Positions 38,908 through 52,000 of a stretch of 64,000 nt of DNA are shown here, in pieces. The translations under genes and the position numbers were made by a program. The stretch is from Helicoverpa zea. Lineage: Eukaryota > Arthropoda > Insecta > Lepidoptera > Noctuidae. Under the pieces are notes generated by a model that saw nothing but the letters and a program-made list of their open reading frames with translations, made no database searches and had not been told where the DNA came from. The first letter of the stretch is position 1. Every line of letters begins with the position of its first letter. The DNA lies in NCBI RefSeq assembly GCF_022581195.2, contig NC_061459.1, positions 4,340,001-4,404,000 of the forward strand, given 5' to 3'.

Positions 38908-39345
38908 ATGTGCTGCCCCTGTGTACTCCATTATGTACTGCCTCTATGTACTACATTATGTACTACATTATGTACTGCCTCTATGTACTACATTATTAAC
39001 TGCCTCTATGTACTACATTATGTACTGCCTCTATGTACTACATCATGTACTACATTATGTACTACATTATGTACTACATTATGTACTACATTATGTACTA
39101 CATTATGTACTGCCTCTATGTACTATATTGTGTACTACCTCTATGTACTACATTATGTACTGCCTCTATGTACTACATTATGTACTGCCACTATGTACTA
39201 TATTGTGTACTGCCTCTATATACTCCATTATGTGCTACATTATGAACTGCCTCTATGTACTACATTATGTACTGCCTCTATGTACTATATTATGTACTGC
39301 CTCTATATACTACATTAGGTACTGCCCCTCTGTACTCTATTATGT
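38908..39345 (+). repeat. 25 bp minisatellite, block 3
   Basis: This shorter block has a local pure run of a 15 bp sub-unit (TACTACATTATGTAC) at about 39045-39110. It ends in diverged units. Confidence 0.9.
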
Positions 39346-39834
39346 ACAAGTAATGCAACGGAAGTATCTTAGCGGAACCAAGGAATATAGATACCGTAGG
39401 TACTAGAATGAATAGAGCAATTAATAGACATATCAACCGTCATTCTATCATCATCACACATTTGGACCATTTATTATTTAAAAAAATCCCTAATCAATTA
39501 AATTATATAGTCGATCGCTGCTCTCGAGCTGACCTTAAACTGATTCAAACTCACTTAATTTTAAATTCTTCGACGGCCCCAGTTTCACCCATGATGGCAA
39601 GCAAAGCTACTTAACACACATTGTATATGGTAATAACAAAATTGTTCTCGTGTATCTAAACCACAAATCCTTTTAGTTCTTAGTTGGCGTGTCAATTATA
39701 TGCACGACTATATTTTAGCCTTAGCAAAGGAAACTAATACTGTATCGGGTTAGTTCAATGCTCATCTGGTGGTCTCACGCACGTGATGTGTTGGTAATCG
39801 ACGATGTATTAGTTGAAATATTACTGTGGTGATT
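39346..39834. promoter_or_regulatory. Region upstream of the lipase gene
   Basis: No gene was seen. A TATATTTT lies near 39709, about 125 bp before the start codon, and could be the core promoter. This is weak, position-based evidence. Confidence 0.25.
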
Positions 39835-42800
39835 ATGAAAATTGTGGTGATTTTGATGTTGGTGGTATGCGTGCAAGCGGATACTGGACAGCCGGCTGGG
39901 TTTATGGCTGATTGTGAGTTAGTTTTAACCAGATCCTTATTTTGTATCCCATACACTTGATGATACTTTTTCTTCACTATTGTAACTCTAAGGTTAGTAA
40001 CATCTGATATAAATCCAGCGTTAGTACACAGGGTTGCCCGGGTAACTGGGTTGAGCAGGTCAGATAGGCAGTCGCTTCTTGTAAAGCACTGGTACTCAGC
40101 TGAATCCGGTTAGACTGGAAGCCGACCCCAACACAGTGTTATCATTGAATAGTGCTACCAATCCGGAACCTGACCTCTAAAGACTGCTCTTTATGTTGAA
40201 AATAAAGAATATTCTATCCTACCCAGGTCCAGGAATGAATCGAACGACTATCTTGTCAGAGGCCACGAAGCGATCACTATCAGTGGTAGTAGTGTACCCA
40301 ACTTCAGGCTTCCTGGGCCACCGGGAGGTACGATGTAAGCTTAGCACGGAGGGCGCCGCGTCCGCAGCCAAACACCTTGACTTTAAGAAACGGAAAACTC
40401 AGGTAGGAAACTTCGTAACACGTGGTAAATATCGTATCAACTTTTTATTATAACCTAGTACCTACAGCTTGGTCTGGATGGATGCAAGGATTGATATTTA
40501 TCGCCGTCAATCAAAATCGGTAGCCGAAAACAATTTCTATTCCATAGATCTTACGAGCCAATGCGACAGTGTGGTCTGAAACTAGAATTTTGAAATTATA
40601 TTGTGTTTGATAAACCACCAAAAGATATGTTGTTCTCTTAGCCGTTTTACAGATCTAGGTAGGCACTAACCTTAATCTGTAAATAGTCCCATTTAAAGAA
40701 AGCATTCTGTTCATCAAAATTATCTCTAGCTACTAATATTCGAATTATTATCAGATTACATCAAAATCGAAATCGATAGCATCAATGTTAGATGGCGGCC
40801 GTGACTCGAATATGGCGAGCAATTATATAATAAGCTAATATTCATTCACGTTAACGATCAAGGTTCCAATTAAATCACTCAGATTACACAATTCCGCTAG
40901 CTGCCGTGGTTTACTGCTGAGTTTTGCTAAATGTTAATGTCTGTATTACGTATTTATTTTATGTAACCTGTTAAATATAAGATATTTTATATAGGTACGA
41001 AAATAAATTCCCTGGTAGGCATATATTTATTTTATTAAATAATATAAATCTCAAAATAACTCTTAATTAAATTTAAATTAAGAGAGGCTACAGGCTACTA
41101 TTAACCTAAATCTTTCGTCTGCTCATTTCTTTGCAAGTTTGTCCGAAAAAGAGTCCAGAATATTTATGTTTTTTTTTTACCTGGAGGCCTGAATATATCC
41201 GCCTAAAGTTACAACATACATATTTTGAAACTCTTCAGGTGATGATCAGCGGTTACTTGGACGGCTCCTTCTCTCCAATTGTGCGCTCCTTCATATCAAT
41301 GTACCTGAAACTAGGACGAAACGTCATCGTATTGGAAATATTTCCCATTCTCGTGCGAACTTATCCAATGTAAGTGTATTTCTTGTTTTATTTCCTAAAC
41401 AGATTTTTCAGGTTTCATTAGATCTTTGGATCATCATCGGCCACATATAGAAAGATTGAGCGTTTATCTCTACGCTTGCTCTATACGAGTTTAGGATTTC
41501 AGACTTCATAGTCCAGGTTTCCTCGAGATGTTTTCCTTTACCTTGGTGTCCAAAATATACATAGAAAGTAGGTACATACAAACTTAGAAACTTGGCATTG
41601 GTACTTGTCTGACCTAGAATTGAATCACACAGTCACGTTGGTGTTTTAACTTTTGGGTCCTGTGGTCTACATTTTGCGGTCCAGTAATTAAAATTATTCC
41701 TAAACCTATCTCACAAACTGCAACTAACTAAAACAATTTCAATCCATTTTGCGACACAAAGCTTTGAAACTTTCGAACTGCATAACAGGGCTGTTACATA
41801 ACAGTTTCACACAGTAGGCTTATAAAGGAGCTCTCCATAAAGGGAACGATCGAAGGAAGCAATGCAAGTCATTAGCCAATACCTACAAACTGGTTGAGTG
41901 CTGGGGTACTGGCTGGCTAAATCTCAAACCCGTTCAGTTGTTTTTTTATGCTGGCCTGGAGTCTGGAGGCCAGCTTCTTTGGCAGAAAACCTAAAGGTTT
42001 ATTGCTTGTCCAAACCTCATTAAGAACTTACAAGTAAATAATTAAATATATCTTCTTTTCTACAGCAAAACTCCCCTTTATTCGGCATCACTGATCAGCT
42101 AAAATGAATGGCCTTTAAATACCTAGATCAACGCCGTCCTTTGAAATCCTTTCATGCCAAAAAAAGCCTTTCAAATTCCTGAACACTTTCGTTTTAATAT
42201 TTCATCCTAAAGGCACCTGTTGTCTGCGCTCGACTCTCTAATGATAAAAATAACATTCACGTTCCCATGAGATCTTAATATGCTAATTATCAGACGGGTC
42301 CCAAAGCTTCTTAGTAGCGATCTTGACAAACGAACAAATAACATTCAAGTTTATGAAATCTCACTAACACCGAGGAGAAGATATTGTACAAAGGTATTGT
42401 GAAATAATATTTAACTCTCAAACTCCTCAACTACCCAAACTCGATAGTCCGTTATAACAGCGACGGATTTAAAATACAACATTTCAGTTTGTTGCCTACA
42501 ATATAATGAACTTATACTCCTCTGTCAGTCAGTCTCTCGCAAAAAAAATCTTTCCAAACGGTAGCCAGTCGCTAACACGCTTTCAGTTGAACCCAAGACA
42601 TTTGCACATGCGCGACCTATCTCCCGGCGCGGGCGGTGGCTACTTTTTGCTCTCCTTGCGCACACGCAAAAGGAAACACGCAATTTGCCGTCTAGAACCA
42701 CTTGGAACTCGTATTGAGATGGATATGCAATTGTGCATGTTTAGAGACAGTCGACGATCATATTCATTGATTGATAGATTTGAATGTCATGTGGTGGAAA

Positions 42801-45800
42801 AAGGTGATACCACGAATGACCTAGTAAGAAAACTGTAATAAAATCAATGCAGTGATGTAGGTATATTTATGAACATAAAGTACCTACATTATGGAAAGAT
42901 TTACTTGTTGTTTTTAATATAAAGCTTATCACACTTCATGCCACACTAGGGTTTAGTCAATAGTCCGTTGAAGCCTAAGAGTAGGAAGCAAACAAACCTC
43001 TATCCATTTCTAATCTAAGACATAATAAATTCATCCACCTATTTACGTACTCACCTATTTTGAAGTGATAACATTAAAACAGAACTGAGTCTATTTGTCT
43101 CTTACCCCTACCTCCCCAGAGCTGCCCGCATCACGAAGCCGCTGGGTGAGCTACTAGGCGAGTTCCTTGCTTCCCTGACCTTCCAGGGCTTATCTCCCCG
43201 TCGTCTTGAGCTGGTGGGCGGCAGCCTGGGCGCCCACATCGCGTCCTTCGCAGCCGACACGTACCGACAGTTGACCGGCCGACGACCCGCTAGGATTACT
43301 GGTTTGTACGATTCAATGGGAGGTAATAGTTGCGTGGTTGGTGTTAGATAAGTAGCGGGTTCTGTTTGTAGGTCCAAGAAATCGATATTTTATGGAGTAA
43401 GTAGGTATTGGCACTGTTCTTGAGACTGTCTTTGAAATGAGTATGGACCTCTAGCTAGATTTAGCTTCTTAATATTTTGTATATCTAATGCCCATTTTCA
43501 CCAACAAACACCTAAATTTATGGATCGCCTAAGAGCATTTAATACGAATTTCGTTTTCACCAAAGCTTAAGTGTCCTTATAACCTTAATTATTGGGGGAC
43601 CCCTTATTCTAAGTGACACTTAGAGAAACGTTAAGAGATTGTTGGTGAAAACGGGCATAAGCGTCGTACCTACAGGTAAAATAATACATTGGTTTATTCG
43701 GGGGCGGCTCCCATATTGTGCTCCATCAGCCCAACGAGTCCAACTAGTAAACATCTGAAACTAAAAAAACGGTTGTCTGTAAAGTCGGTTTACTGACGAT
43801 AGTCGAACGTGACAACGTTATAAGAAATTGATCGTCAGATGTCGAACGCTGCCGAAAGCGGAGGCCGATCTTGCCTTTGTCACTCGTTGCGTGCTCTCGC
43901 TTGCACTTCAAGCCTTAAACGGAACGCCTCAGAGCGAGGTAACGCCGCATGAGTCATGTTTTTTCGTGCGTGCAGCCGGCTCCATCGATTTATAAGACGT
44001 TGTCACGTCAAAAGAAAAATATATTTTATAAAAATTGGTGTCAATTAAATTGGCCCGAAGTGTTTCGTCGTCCTGACGTATGTCAACCGCAGCTAAGAAC
44101 CAATCCCGAGTGATGGCTATGACGCGATGCGCTGCGGGCCAATCACCGCTTTACCGCCGCCCCCGCGCTCCCTTCATACCACCAAAGGGACCCAATAAAT
44201 CACTTCTGCGCAGGTGAAAGTCAGGGCTCGACTTCCGTGGTAACTGTACTTAACTAGCAAACAACAAGTCAGTACATGAACGCGCGATTGATTATTTAAA
44301 ATGTGTAGGTAGTTATAAAAAGTAATCTCGTAATCGTGATTGCAACTAAAATTTGTAGTTAGTAATCAAATTTTTTAACTACTTTTTACGATTATTTAAT
44401 GTAATTTGCAGTTTTGAATACTAACTACAATATGAAGTTGTAGTTAGTAATCAGTAGTTAGATTTCATTTTGCCCAACACTGGCTATGCTCCATAATTAT
44501 TTCGATCGAATAGTAAAGCAATTGATTTTTTACTCATCGTGAAATAGTTCTATTACCTTGTATGTCTCTACCAGACCTCGGGACTATAGAGTCCCGGATT
44601 TTTGGGAGGCGAACGTGGGGCCGAAGCCAACACGCTGAAGCCCTTTTGAGACAACTTTAATGAAATGGTGACACAAAACCGACGATTATCCCTGTATACA
44701 CTATAGAAATGTACCCAAGGACAATCCCCGGTTCTGTGCTAAACTATTGCTAACTATAGATGAAAACTACTTGGGCTATTGTGATGGGATGCTAGTGGAC
44801 TAGGAATGGGGAAACTACGGGAACTATGGCACCTGCCGATAACAATGTAATAAATACACGTAAAAATGGCAGGTGGAGACTCGCCACCTCACTTACTGGG
44901 CCCCCGGGAATCAGTCGCTAAATCGCAACAAGAGGGCAACAGGTACATGAGCGGCTGAAGGGTGAGGATACCTCGGCGGACTTTAAACGCAGATCACGCG
45001 CTCCCTGTGGGTCCAGCATCACCGGCCCACTCGCCACTTACCACGAGGCACCTACCCTCCGAGCGGGCTGCTAACCCTACTCTAGCGACTCCACTCTGAC
45101 CGGCCGATGAAGGCAAGCCAAGAGGCGGGAGACCTATCCCCCGTCATGCTTCACTCCGGCAGGCCGGAGATGGGGGACAGTATACTCTCCCTGGAGCACT
45201 CGGATATATAGCCCCGCGGGGTCGCTACTCCCCGTCATCCGCCTCAGATGCCCTGTATAGCCCCGCGGGGTCGCTACTCCCCGTCATCCGCCTCAGATGC
45301 CCTGCGGGGCCTATTACCTTATTATTATAGTTTTGTTATAGCATAACCTACAATCGCTGCACTAGCGGACTGATGCTATTTATTTTAATTATGAAAGCAC
45401 GAATATTCGACAATATATCACTGAACATATATTTAATATCGAAAGAATCATTACCTTTATCGTCGCAATTATCGTTGCTATAAACAATTTACACCACAGT
45501 CACTTTTCACTGCACTTCATACTTGACGAAAATATGTAAATATATTATTGAATAGCAGCTGTTTACGCGGACGCATCGCTCACTCAAGTGGGAGAGAGAC
45601 AGATGTCGAACGCTGCCGAACGCGTAGGCTGATTGTGCGATGGAACGCCTCAGAGCGAGGTAACGCCTCAGAGCGAGGTAACGCCGCATGAGTCATGTTT
45701 TTTCGTGCGTGCAGCCGGCTCCATCGATTTATAAGACGTTGTCACGTCAAAATCGAATGTACGGTACATTACAAAAAGTTCTTGTAAAAAGTTTCGAGCA

Positions 45801-46721
45801 TCAAATTGCAGAAATATTCTCCCAGCTAAAACTAAATCAGTCAATAAACCTTTGCTCGAGACTGTACTTGCTCCAATCTAGGCCTAGATCCGGCGGGTCC
45901 GTGCTTCCGCAACGTGCCGGCCACGGCGCGCCTACACGCCGACGCGGCGAATCACGTCGACGTGCTGCACACTAACATCGACGGCTTCGGGATAGCACAG
46001 CCTTTGGGACATGTCGACTTTTATGCTAATGGAGGTAAGACAATAAACTTTGTTAATATTTAAGTTTAAAGTCCATTTCACAAAAGAAGTCCCGCGGAAA
46101 ATTATGGAACTATATATATTTTTGTACGTATTTACTGACCTATCGTATAGACACTAGCGCTGCATCTGCGGGACTTCTTTCGTGAAATAGACTTTACTAT
46201 TTTCCTTTTGTTTGAAAAAAAACGCTTTCCCCTATATTTTTTTAAATGTCGTCTATGCGTAAACAACATTAGTGGTCAAGTCAACACTCTTAATACGTTG
46301 TCCCTATCTTCTACATACATATGAACCCAATAACAGGCGTATTGGAATTCTAAACTTTTTTTCATATTTCCCAGGTGAATTTCAAACATCAATAAAAGGC
46401 GACTTCATAATGCCGTGCTTCCAACTATGCAGTCACATTCGATCAGCATTCTACTGGCTCCTAGCCTACAGCAACCCTGACAAATTTGTCGCAGTACAAT
46501 GCGACTCAGTCGCAAACGCTAGAATAGGGGACTGCTTTAATGGAACTATAAGGACCAATGTTTTAGGACCAAAAACCAACTTTAGTAAGACGGGAGTGTT
46601 TTACCTACCTACTGAAGCTACTGCACCCTATCATTTAGGTTTGAATGGCTTGAAGAAGAGAAAGTTTGGTGTGAATGATTATCTGATGACACCGTCCCCT
46701 GATGAAGACATGACCATTTAA
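39835..46721 (+). CDS. Secreted pancreatic-lipase-family protein, complete, 6 exons
   Basis: The exons are 39835-39913, 40227-40402, 41239-41369, 43120-43301, 45882-46034 and 46375-46721. All are GT-AG and in phase: 1068 nt, 355 residues, typical of insect neutral lipases of the pancreatic family. The signal peptide is MKIVVILMLVVCVQA. The triad is present: Ser164 in GGSLGAH, Asp192 in GLDPAGPCF and His261 in CSHIRS. Other family blocks are HVDVLHTN, GHVDFYANGG and a short lid region, as in phospholipase A1-like members. Oddities: the usual GHSLGAH elbow reads GGSLGAH, and the usual HG before the oxyanion loop reads SG (MISGYLDG). Such lipases act on dietary or stored lipid outside the cell. 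Whether this one is a triacylglycerol lipase or a phospholipase cannot be told from sequence. Confidence 0.93.
40058..40137 (+). repeat. Interspersed repeat fragment (GCCGACCCCAACA family)
   Basis: It carries AAGCACTGGTACTCAGCTGA and GACTGGAAGCCGACCCCAAC, matching 5353-5466. It lies in lipase intron 1. Confidence 0.6.
41370..43119. other. Lipase intron 3, no supported gene
   Basis: A 110-codon plus frame at 42506-42838 has no known motif. Its higher GC core (about 42600-42680) might be a diverged repeat. Nothing else is recognised. Confidence 0.35.
43835..44013 (+). repeat. Interspersed repeat, direct copy 1
   Basis: It starts CAGATGTCGAACGCTGCCGA and ends GTTGTCACGTCAAAA. Its last 80 bp are nearly identical to 45600-45752. 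Just to its left, 43802-43830 carries an inverted short match to the right end (GTGACAACGTTATAAG against TTATAAGACGTTGTCAC), hinting at a small inverted-repeat element. Confidence 0.6.
44559..45310 (+). repeat. Interspersed repeat, long copy B
   Basis: It is nearly identical to 6843-7569. It differs by a ~47 bp tandem duplication near its 3' end (TATAGCCCCGCGGGGTCGCT occurs twice, from about 45208 and 45255). It lies in lipase intron 4 and is flanked by TTATTATT. Confidence 0.8.
45600..45752 (+). repeat. Interspersed repeat, direct copy 2
   Basis: It shares both ends with 43835-44013 but has a different short middle. It also carries an extra 18 bp tandem duplication (GCCTCAGAGCGAGGTAAC). Confidence 0.6.
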
Positions 46722-46895
46722 ATGACGTCGAATCGTAAAGCTACTATGTAGTTGTGATCATGAGAAATATGTTCGGTGCATAATTACGACATCCAGAGGT
46801 TGTAATCATTAAACGTACAGCATATATGCCTGCCATAACTTATTAAAAGGAAATAATCGAGTCTATTATGTACCTAACCTACTTACATAGGAGTA

Positions 46896-46901
46896 AATAA
46901 A
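46896..46901 (+). terminator. Lipase polyadenylation signal
   Basis: AATAAA lies 175 bp after the lipase stop. A minus-strand AATAAA (46926-46931) faces it only 24 bp away. Confidence 0.55.
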
Positions 46902-46925
46902 AACCAAAGTTAATACAAGAGCAAT

Positions 46926-49044
46926 TTTATTGTAAATTTCATCACAATACGCATTAGACAACAACTAGTTATTATGTTCCAGTTAGGCCGACAGACTGCG
47001 GTACAAAATCTATCTACGTAGGTTTTATGTACATTACGCTGCTTGAGTTCAGAACTACCTGAACAATGGAAGCCATCGATACTAATATTATGATTAAGAA
47101 TACTATGAAATTCGTGTATTACAATAATTGATATTACCTTACAAACTCGCAGATTTCATACAAAGTTATCTTCCAAAAGTACATTGACAAACCAAACTTT
47201 AACTGTATTAGGTTTTTTGCGCAAATCAAACAAGTATTTAAAATTAATATCAATAGCGTTTCGCAATAAAAATATATCTTAAATACATCGGTCATTATTA
47301 CATTTTCCAATAAATAATTAATCTACAAAAATAACCTATTAAGAATAACATTCAAATAACACAGATATACGAATAATGTAAAGCGTTATATTTCATTGAA
47401 ACTAAGCGATAATAATTGATGACCGTAACAATCCATTCAGATCTCTAAATAATAATAATATAAAAATATACGAAAACAATACATCTGTGTTTCGCGTGTT
47501 TCTATAAACAATTCATAACGCCGATACATTTCGACGCACAAGCACCAAACGCAACACAATCGCTACAAAAGCTTTTAAAAAGTAATCTAAAAATAGGTTT
47601 TATTTATTGGAATGTGACTAATATAATAGATGCCAATACGCATTTTTAATTAGTTACCTCTTTACCGTAACTACATTTATTTGTATGAAATATTTTATAA
47701 AATGTAGAAAAATGTTTAAGGTATCAAAAGAGAGGCATAGAAAATGGTATTCCTAGCTAAAATATAGGGACTGGTCCCAAGAAAAATGTTATTCGAATAA
47801 GATGGATATGATAGAAATATTGAAATGTTTAAATCTACATTGAGGTCAGCTATGAATGGGCTGACTGGCCATTAATAATATTTGATATAGAATACTTAGA
47901 GTGAGGTGTAATGTTTCAAACTTTATCACACGCCTAACGGTATTTTCCAACAACAGACCGATACAAGGATACGTCACTAGGTTAAAATCCTTCATTGATA
48001 TGTGCTTTTAATATTTAGACGGACAATATTGTCACTTTAGGCCTTACAAGATCTACCAAGAAGACAGATTCGTACCAGCGATTAAAAAATATCGATAATT
48101 AAGTTCGAGGAATAGAATGGCAACAACACCGTTTTTCATCTGATTCTCGCTTATAAAGGCATAGAGCTTTAAAACACTTTTGACACTAATGTTTGACAGT
48201 TTGAAAAGTGTTGCATACAAGAAATGTTTAGTCGCTAAACCTTTAAACTATCAGTTTTAGAACTATCGTCCTTCTATTACGAAAGAAACACTTCTATATA
48301 AATGCATATTATTTCGTTCATCTCTAATATAAAAGAACGGTAGTTCTAGAACCTTCTTACTCAATTCAGACCCTACACTCTCTGCCTTCGAAGCTACACC
48401 CCACAAGGCATTTTGGCACTAATATATTTACATCTTATTTTACATCGGACAAGTTCCACACAGAAATAATATAATATTGCAATACTGGAAGAATAATATT
48501 GAACTTTTATTGATACGGCAATACTGAAAGCTGTGAATACAATTATAAGACTATTGAGAATTCTTTACGAATAATATATTGTGGTGAAAGCGATTTTTTA
48601 CAATAAAATTAATTACCATGGAAGATGGGAGATATAAAGATTTCATGTAAATTAAAATGTGAAGTATAGAATACATTAGTTGATATAAATGCCAGTTTAT
48701 ATTCAAATAAATACGAGTAGCGGAAAACCCGCGCTGCTACTTTCGTCCTCTTTAAGACATTAAGACCTTATAAAGGAACATGATAAAATAGATCGATGAC
48801 TACATCACACGAGCGTCAATCATTTTATTTTGAACCCTATTCCAAGCTAATAAAACTCATAAACGCACTTTAGATTTGAAGGGTCCTAGGGTTGGGCCAC
48901 ACTCAATATAACAAGCATATCGACATCGATACTTCGAAGTTGTATAAATAATTCTGACGTTACTCGTTACGTAATACAATGGGCACAATAGACCTATCAC
49001 ATGGGGAACTCAGTGCTCCAAAGTGCGGAGCGAGACAGCACTAG
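46926..49044 (-). other. Putative long 3' UTR of the class II PI3K gene
   Basis: There are no frames or repeats. Minus-strand AATAAA candidates exist at about 48822, 48505, 47601 and 46926. If the most distal is used, the kinase and lipase transcripts end almost back to back. The length is inferred. Confidence 0.35.
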
Positions 49045-52000
49045 CTACCGAGGTATGTACTCGAGAGGGTACCAGCCCACAGTCTCTTGTCGGAGCGGCA
49101 ACGCGTTGAGCGGAATGACAACGCCGCCTAAAAACTGGTTTTCCTGTAACGAGTCGTAATGCCATACTGTGGCTTGAAGACTTCTGGTCGTGACAACGTC
49201 TAGAGGAAGACGGTATTCTAACATCTCCATGAATGATGGGTGCGAGTTCCGTTTTAGGACTCGTGTCTTTCTTTTCGTTTCCTTCGTTGGGTCAGGTACA
49301 AGGTACACCTGTTGAAGAAAACAGAGAGAATTATTAATATATGAATATGTGTTTGATACACTGAGATAATTTACATGAAGATCACACTAAATATATGTTT
49401 TGAGGCACGTTTGTTAAAATAGCCATGTTTTAAAAAGTAAATTGAAGATAGATGGTAAATATTTTATCATGACTTATTATGTGTACAATTGCTAACCACT
49501 CGACCTGGTCGAATAAGCCAGTTTTAGCACAAGACAAATATATATATATATTGTAGACAAAAATGGCAAGCAAGTTAAACCTCTGCACTGTGGAATGTAT
49601 GATTCTTCAATAGCTTTATCCTTTTTGGATTAAAGAAACGTGTGATCTAGTCATCTAATTTATATCGTAATATTTTTTTTTAGTTGTTATAAGCTACGTT
49701 ACCTTAACATAAGGGTTGGGCGGCAGGCCCTGCGGCGTGAGTGCGAGCGACTGCGCGTGCAGTATCAGCACGGAGAGCACTCCGCTCGCGTACTGCACCG
49801 ACAGCTTCAGTGAACCCGAACCGCTGTTCTCTGGCTCTGCTGTTTCACCTGAAAATAAAGGTAAATTGAATGGAAATTACCAACTTCTAAAATATTTGAA
49901 CACTACTATTGTTATTGCAATAAAGTTAAACAAACGTTTAATTAAGTTAAACATACGTTTAACTAGTGTTGAAGATTTTTATATGTGCGGGAATTTTCGT
50001 TAAACATGTTTTAAACCAGTGTTAACTTTTTTTTTGGAATATCATCATATATTTTTGATTTATTAAAACTGCACTAACTGCGCTGCGGTTAGACCTTGGA
50101 TGAATGACCGCGGTTTTCAGTTAAGGAGATTTTTAAAAGATTATATTTTATTCAGTAGTAGTATCTAAGAACCTCCATGCTAACCCTTGAAAGAATAGGT
50201 TTAAAGGGTTATCAAGGTTCTTTAACTATTCGAAAAAAACTATTTTACTCGTGATAAATTGGAATCAGGCGTTACTTTGCGGAAATCCATGACATAAAAT
50301 GTTAGGATTAACACTATACATTTTTCCTAACATTTAATTTTATGTACTGACCTCTCCTCGTCCTCTGCGGCTCCACATCCTGCTGATCCCTCAACAGCGG
50401 ATGGAAGAAAGTGTAGACTAGGTCGGAGTGAGCGATCTCATCAGCCAAACTGAACAGTGACGTGAGGAACGCTTGAACGTCGCCGAAGCGTCGATCCGCT
50501 ACTTGTCGCGTGTTCGAGCGACCGACGTGTAGGCCTGATGGTAGACTGGAAGATAAAATATGAACTTTTAATTTATTTATAAAATAGTAGCTTCAATGGT
50601 AAAGCTAAATCTGGTCTAATAATTATCGCTGCCAAGTAAAGCAATTTTTTTGCATGACTATTTTCCAGATATGTAGGCACCTGATGGGTCAAATTGACCT
50701 AGTTACTCCATCGTCTATAATATAAGATCTGAACGTAACTGTCACTTCAGTAATATTCAAGGAAAATAATAAAAGTAAAGTCAAGGTTTAAAATTATCTA
50801 TCCCAAGAATCATCATCATCATCATCATCATCAGCCTATCGCAGTCCACTGCTGGACATAGGCCTCTCCAAGTGCACGCCACTGAGATCGATCGATCCCA
50901 AGAATATTAATCATGTATCTAATAATTTCACCAATAGATATGATAAATAATAGTTTTGAGTTCATAAATTAAATTATTCTAATCACACAAACCATACAAG
51001 GAAAAAACCTAAATCTGCATTATGGTAAATACATATTTTAAGCGATATTTTTAGTGTTGTAATTCGATTATCTTTATTTTCTTGTAAGCCGTAATTAATC
51101 CATCGATAAATCTCGTTGTAAAAATACGTAAGTTGGTCAGGTACATAGATAAAACACACCGGATATTTGATTCATACATAATGTACTAAAATGTATTCAT
51201 TATAGTTCGGCCATTCAGAGAATGCGTTCCTGACACGTCGCGATTGAACTGACGACGTAACTACATTCATTGATTATTGATATAATAATGTTGTTTTAAT
51301 GCTCCTCAATTGTTAAAACGGTAAACAACCAGCAAAAATATTTTTATCGTAACTGCAACGCCATTGCAAAGTTACGTCGTCAGTTCAATCGCGACGTGTC
51401 AGGAACGCATTCTCTGAATGGCCGAACTATAATGTTACCATTTCATTAAAGTTATCTCAAAAGGGCTTCAGCGTGTTGGCTTCGGCCCCACGTTCGCCTT
51501 GCAAAAATCCGGGACTCCATAGTCCCGTGGTCAATTAGAGACATACATAATAATAATGTTAGCACCTCATGAGGCTCTCGTTAGGTGACTGGATCAAGGG
51601 ACTGATTCAGAAGGCAGTACTCCTTGATACGGCGCGTATTGTGAGGAGGTTTCTGTCTCTGGGACCCTAACCTCTCTGGGTACCTTGTACCCTGTGCCCG
51701 ATATCGGTGGCAACCTATTTTTTATATTTTTAATGTTTTATATTTTTATATTTAATATTTAAAAATGTAAATTATATGTTGAAAAGTAAATAAATGATAA
51801 GATAAAATGTTAGCATAATCCCATTTTTGAGTCAGGCTGGAGACTTCATTATGAATGAAAAACGAAAAATTTTAATTTCTTATTTTGCTAACAAAACAAT
51901 AAACATTTGTGCTGTCTAGCAACAACGACGCCCTTTTGTTGCCAATTAATAAACAACTTCAAAATATCTCTCAAGTACAAATCAACACATACTTTTAAGA

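Noticed and set aside
33573..39345. CRISPR array
   Set aside because: Units are contiguous with no unique spacers, and the genome is eukaryotic.
42506..42838. 110-codon frame in lipase intron 3
   Set aside because: No recognisable domain, and it does not splice in phase with the lipase exons.
43835..45752. A small LTR retrotransposon with direct terminal repeats
   Set aside because: The two copies differ in their middle, there is no primer-binding or polypurine site, and the region between is another known repeat.
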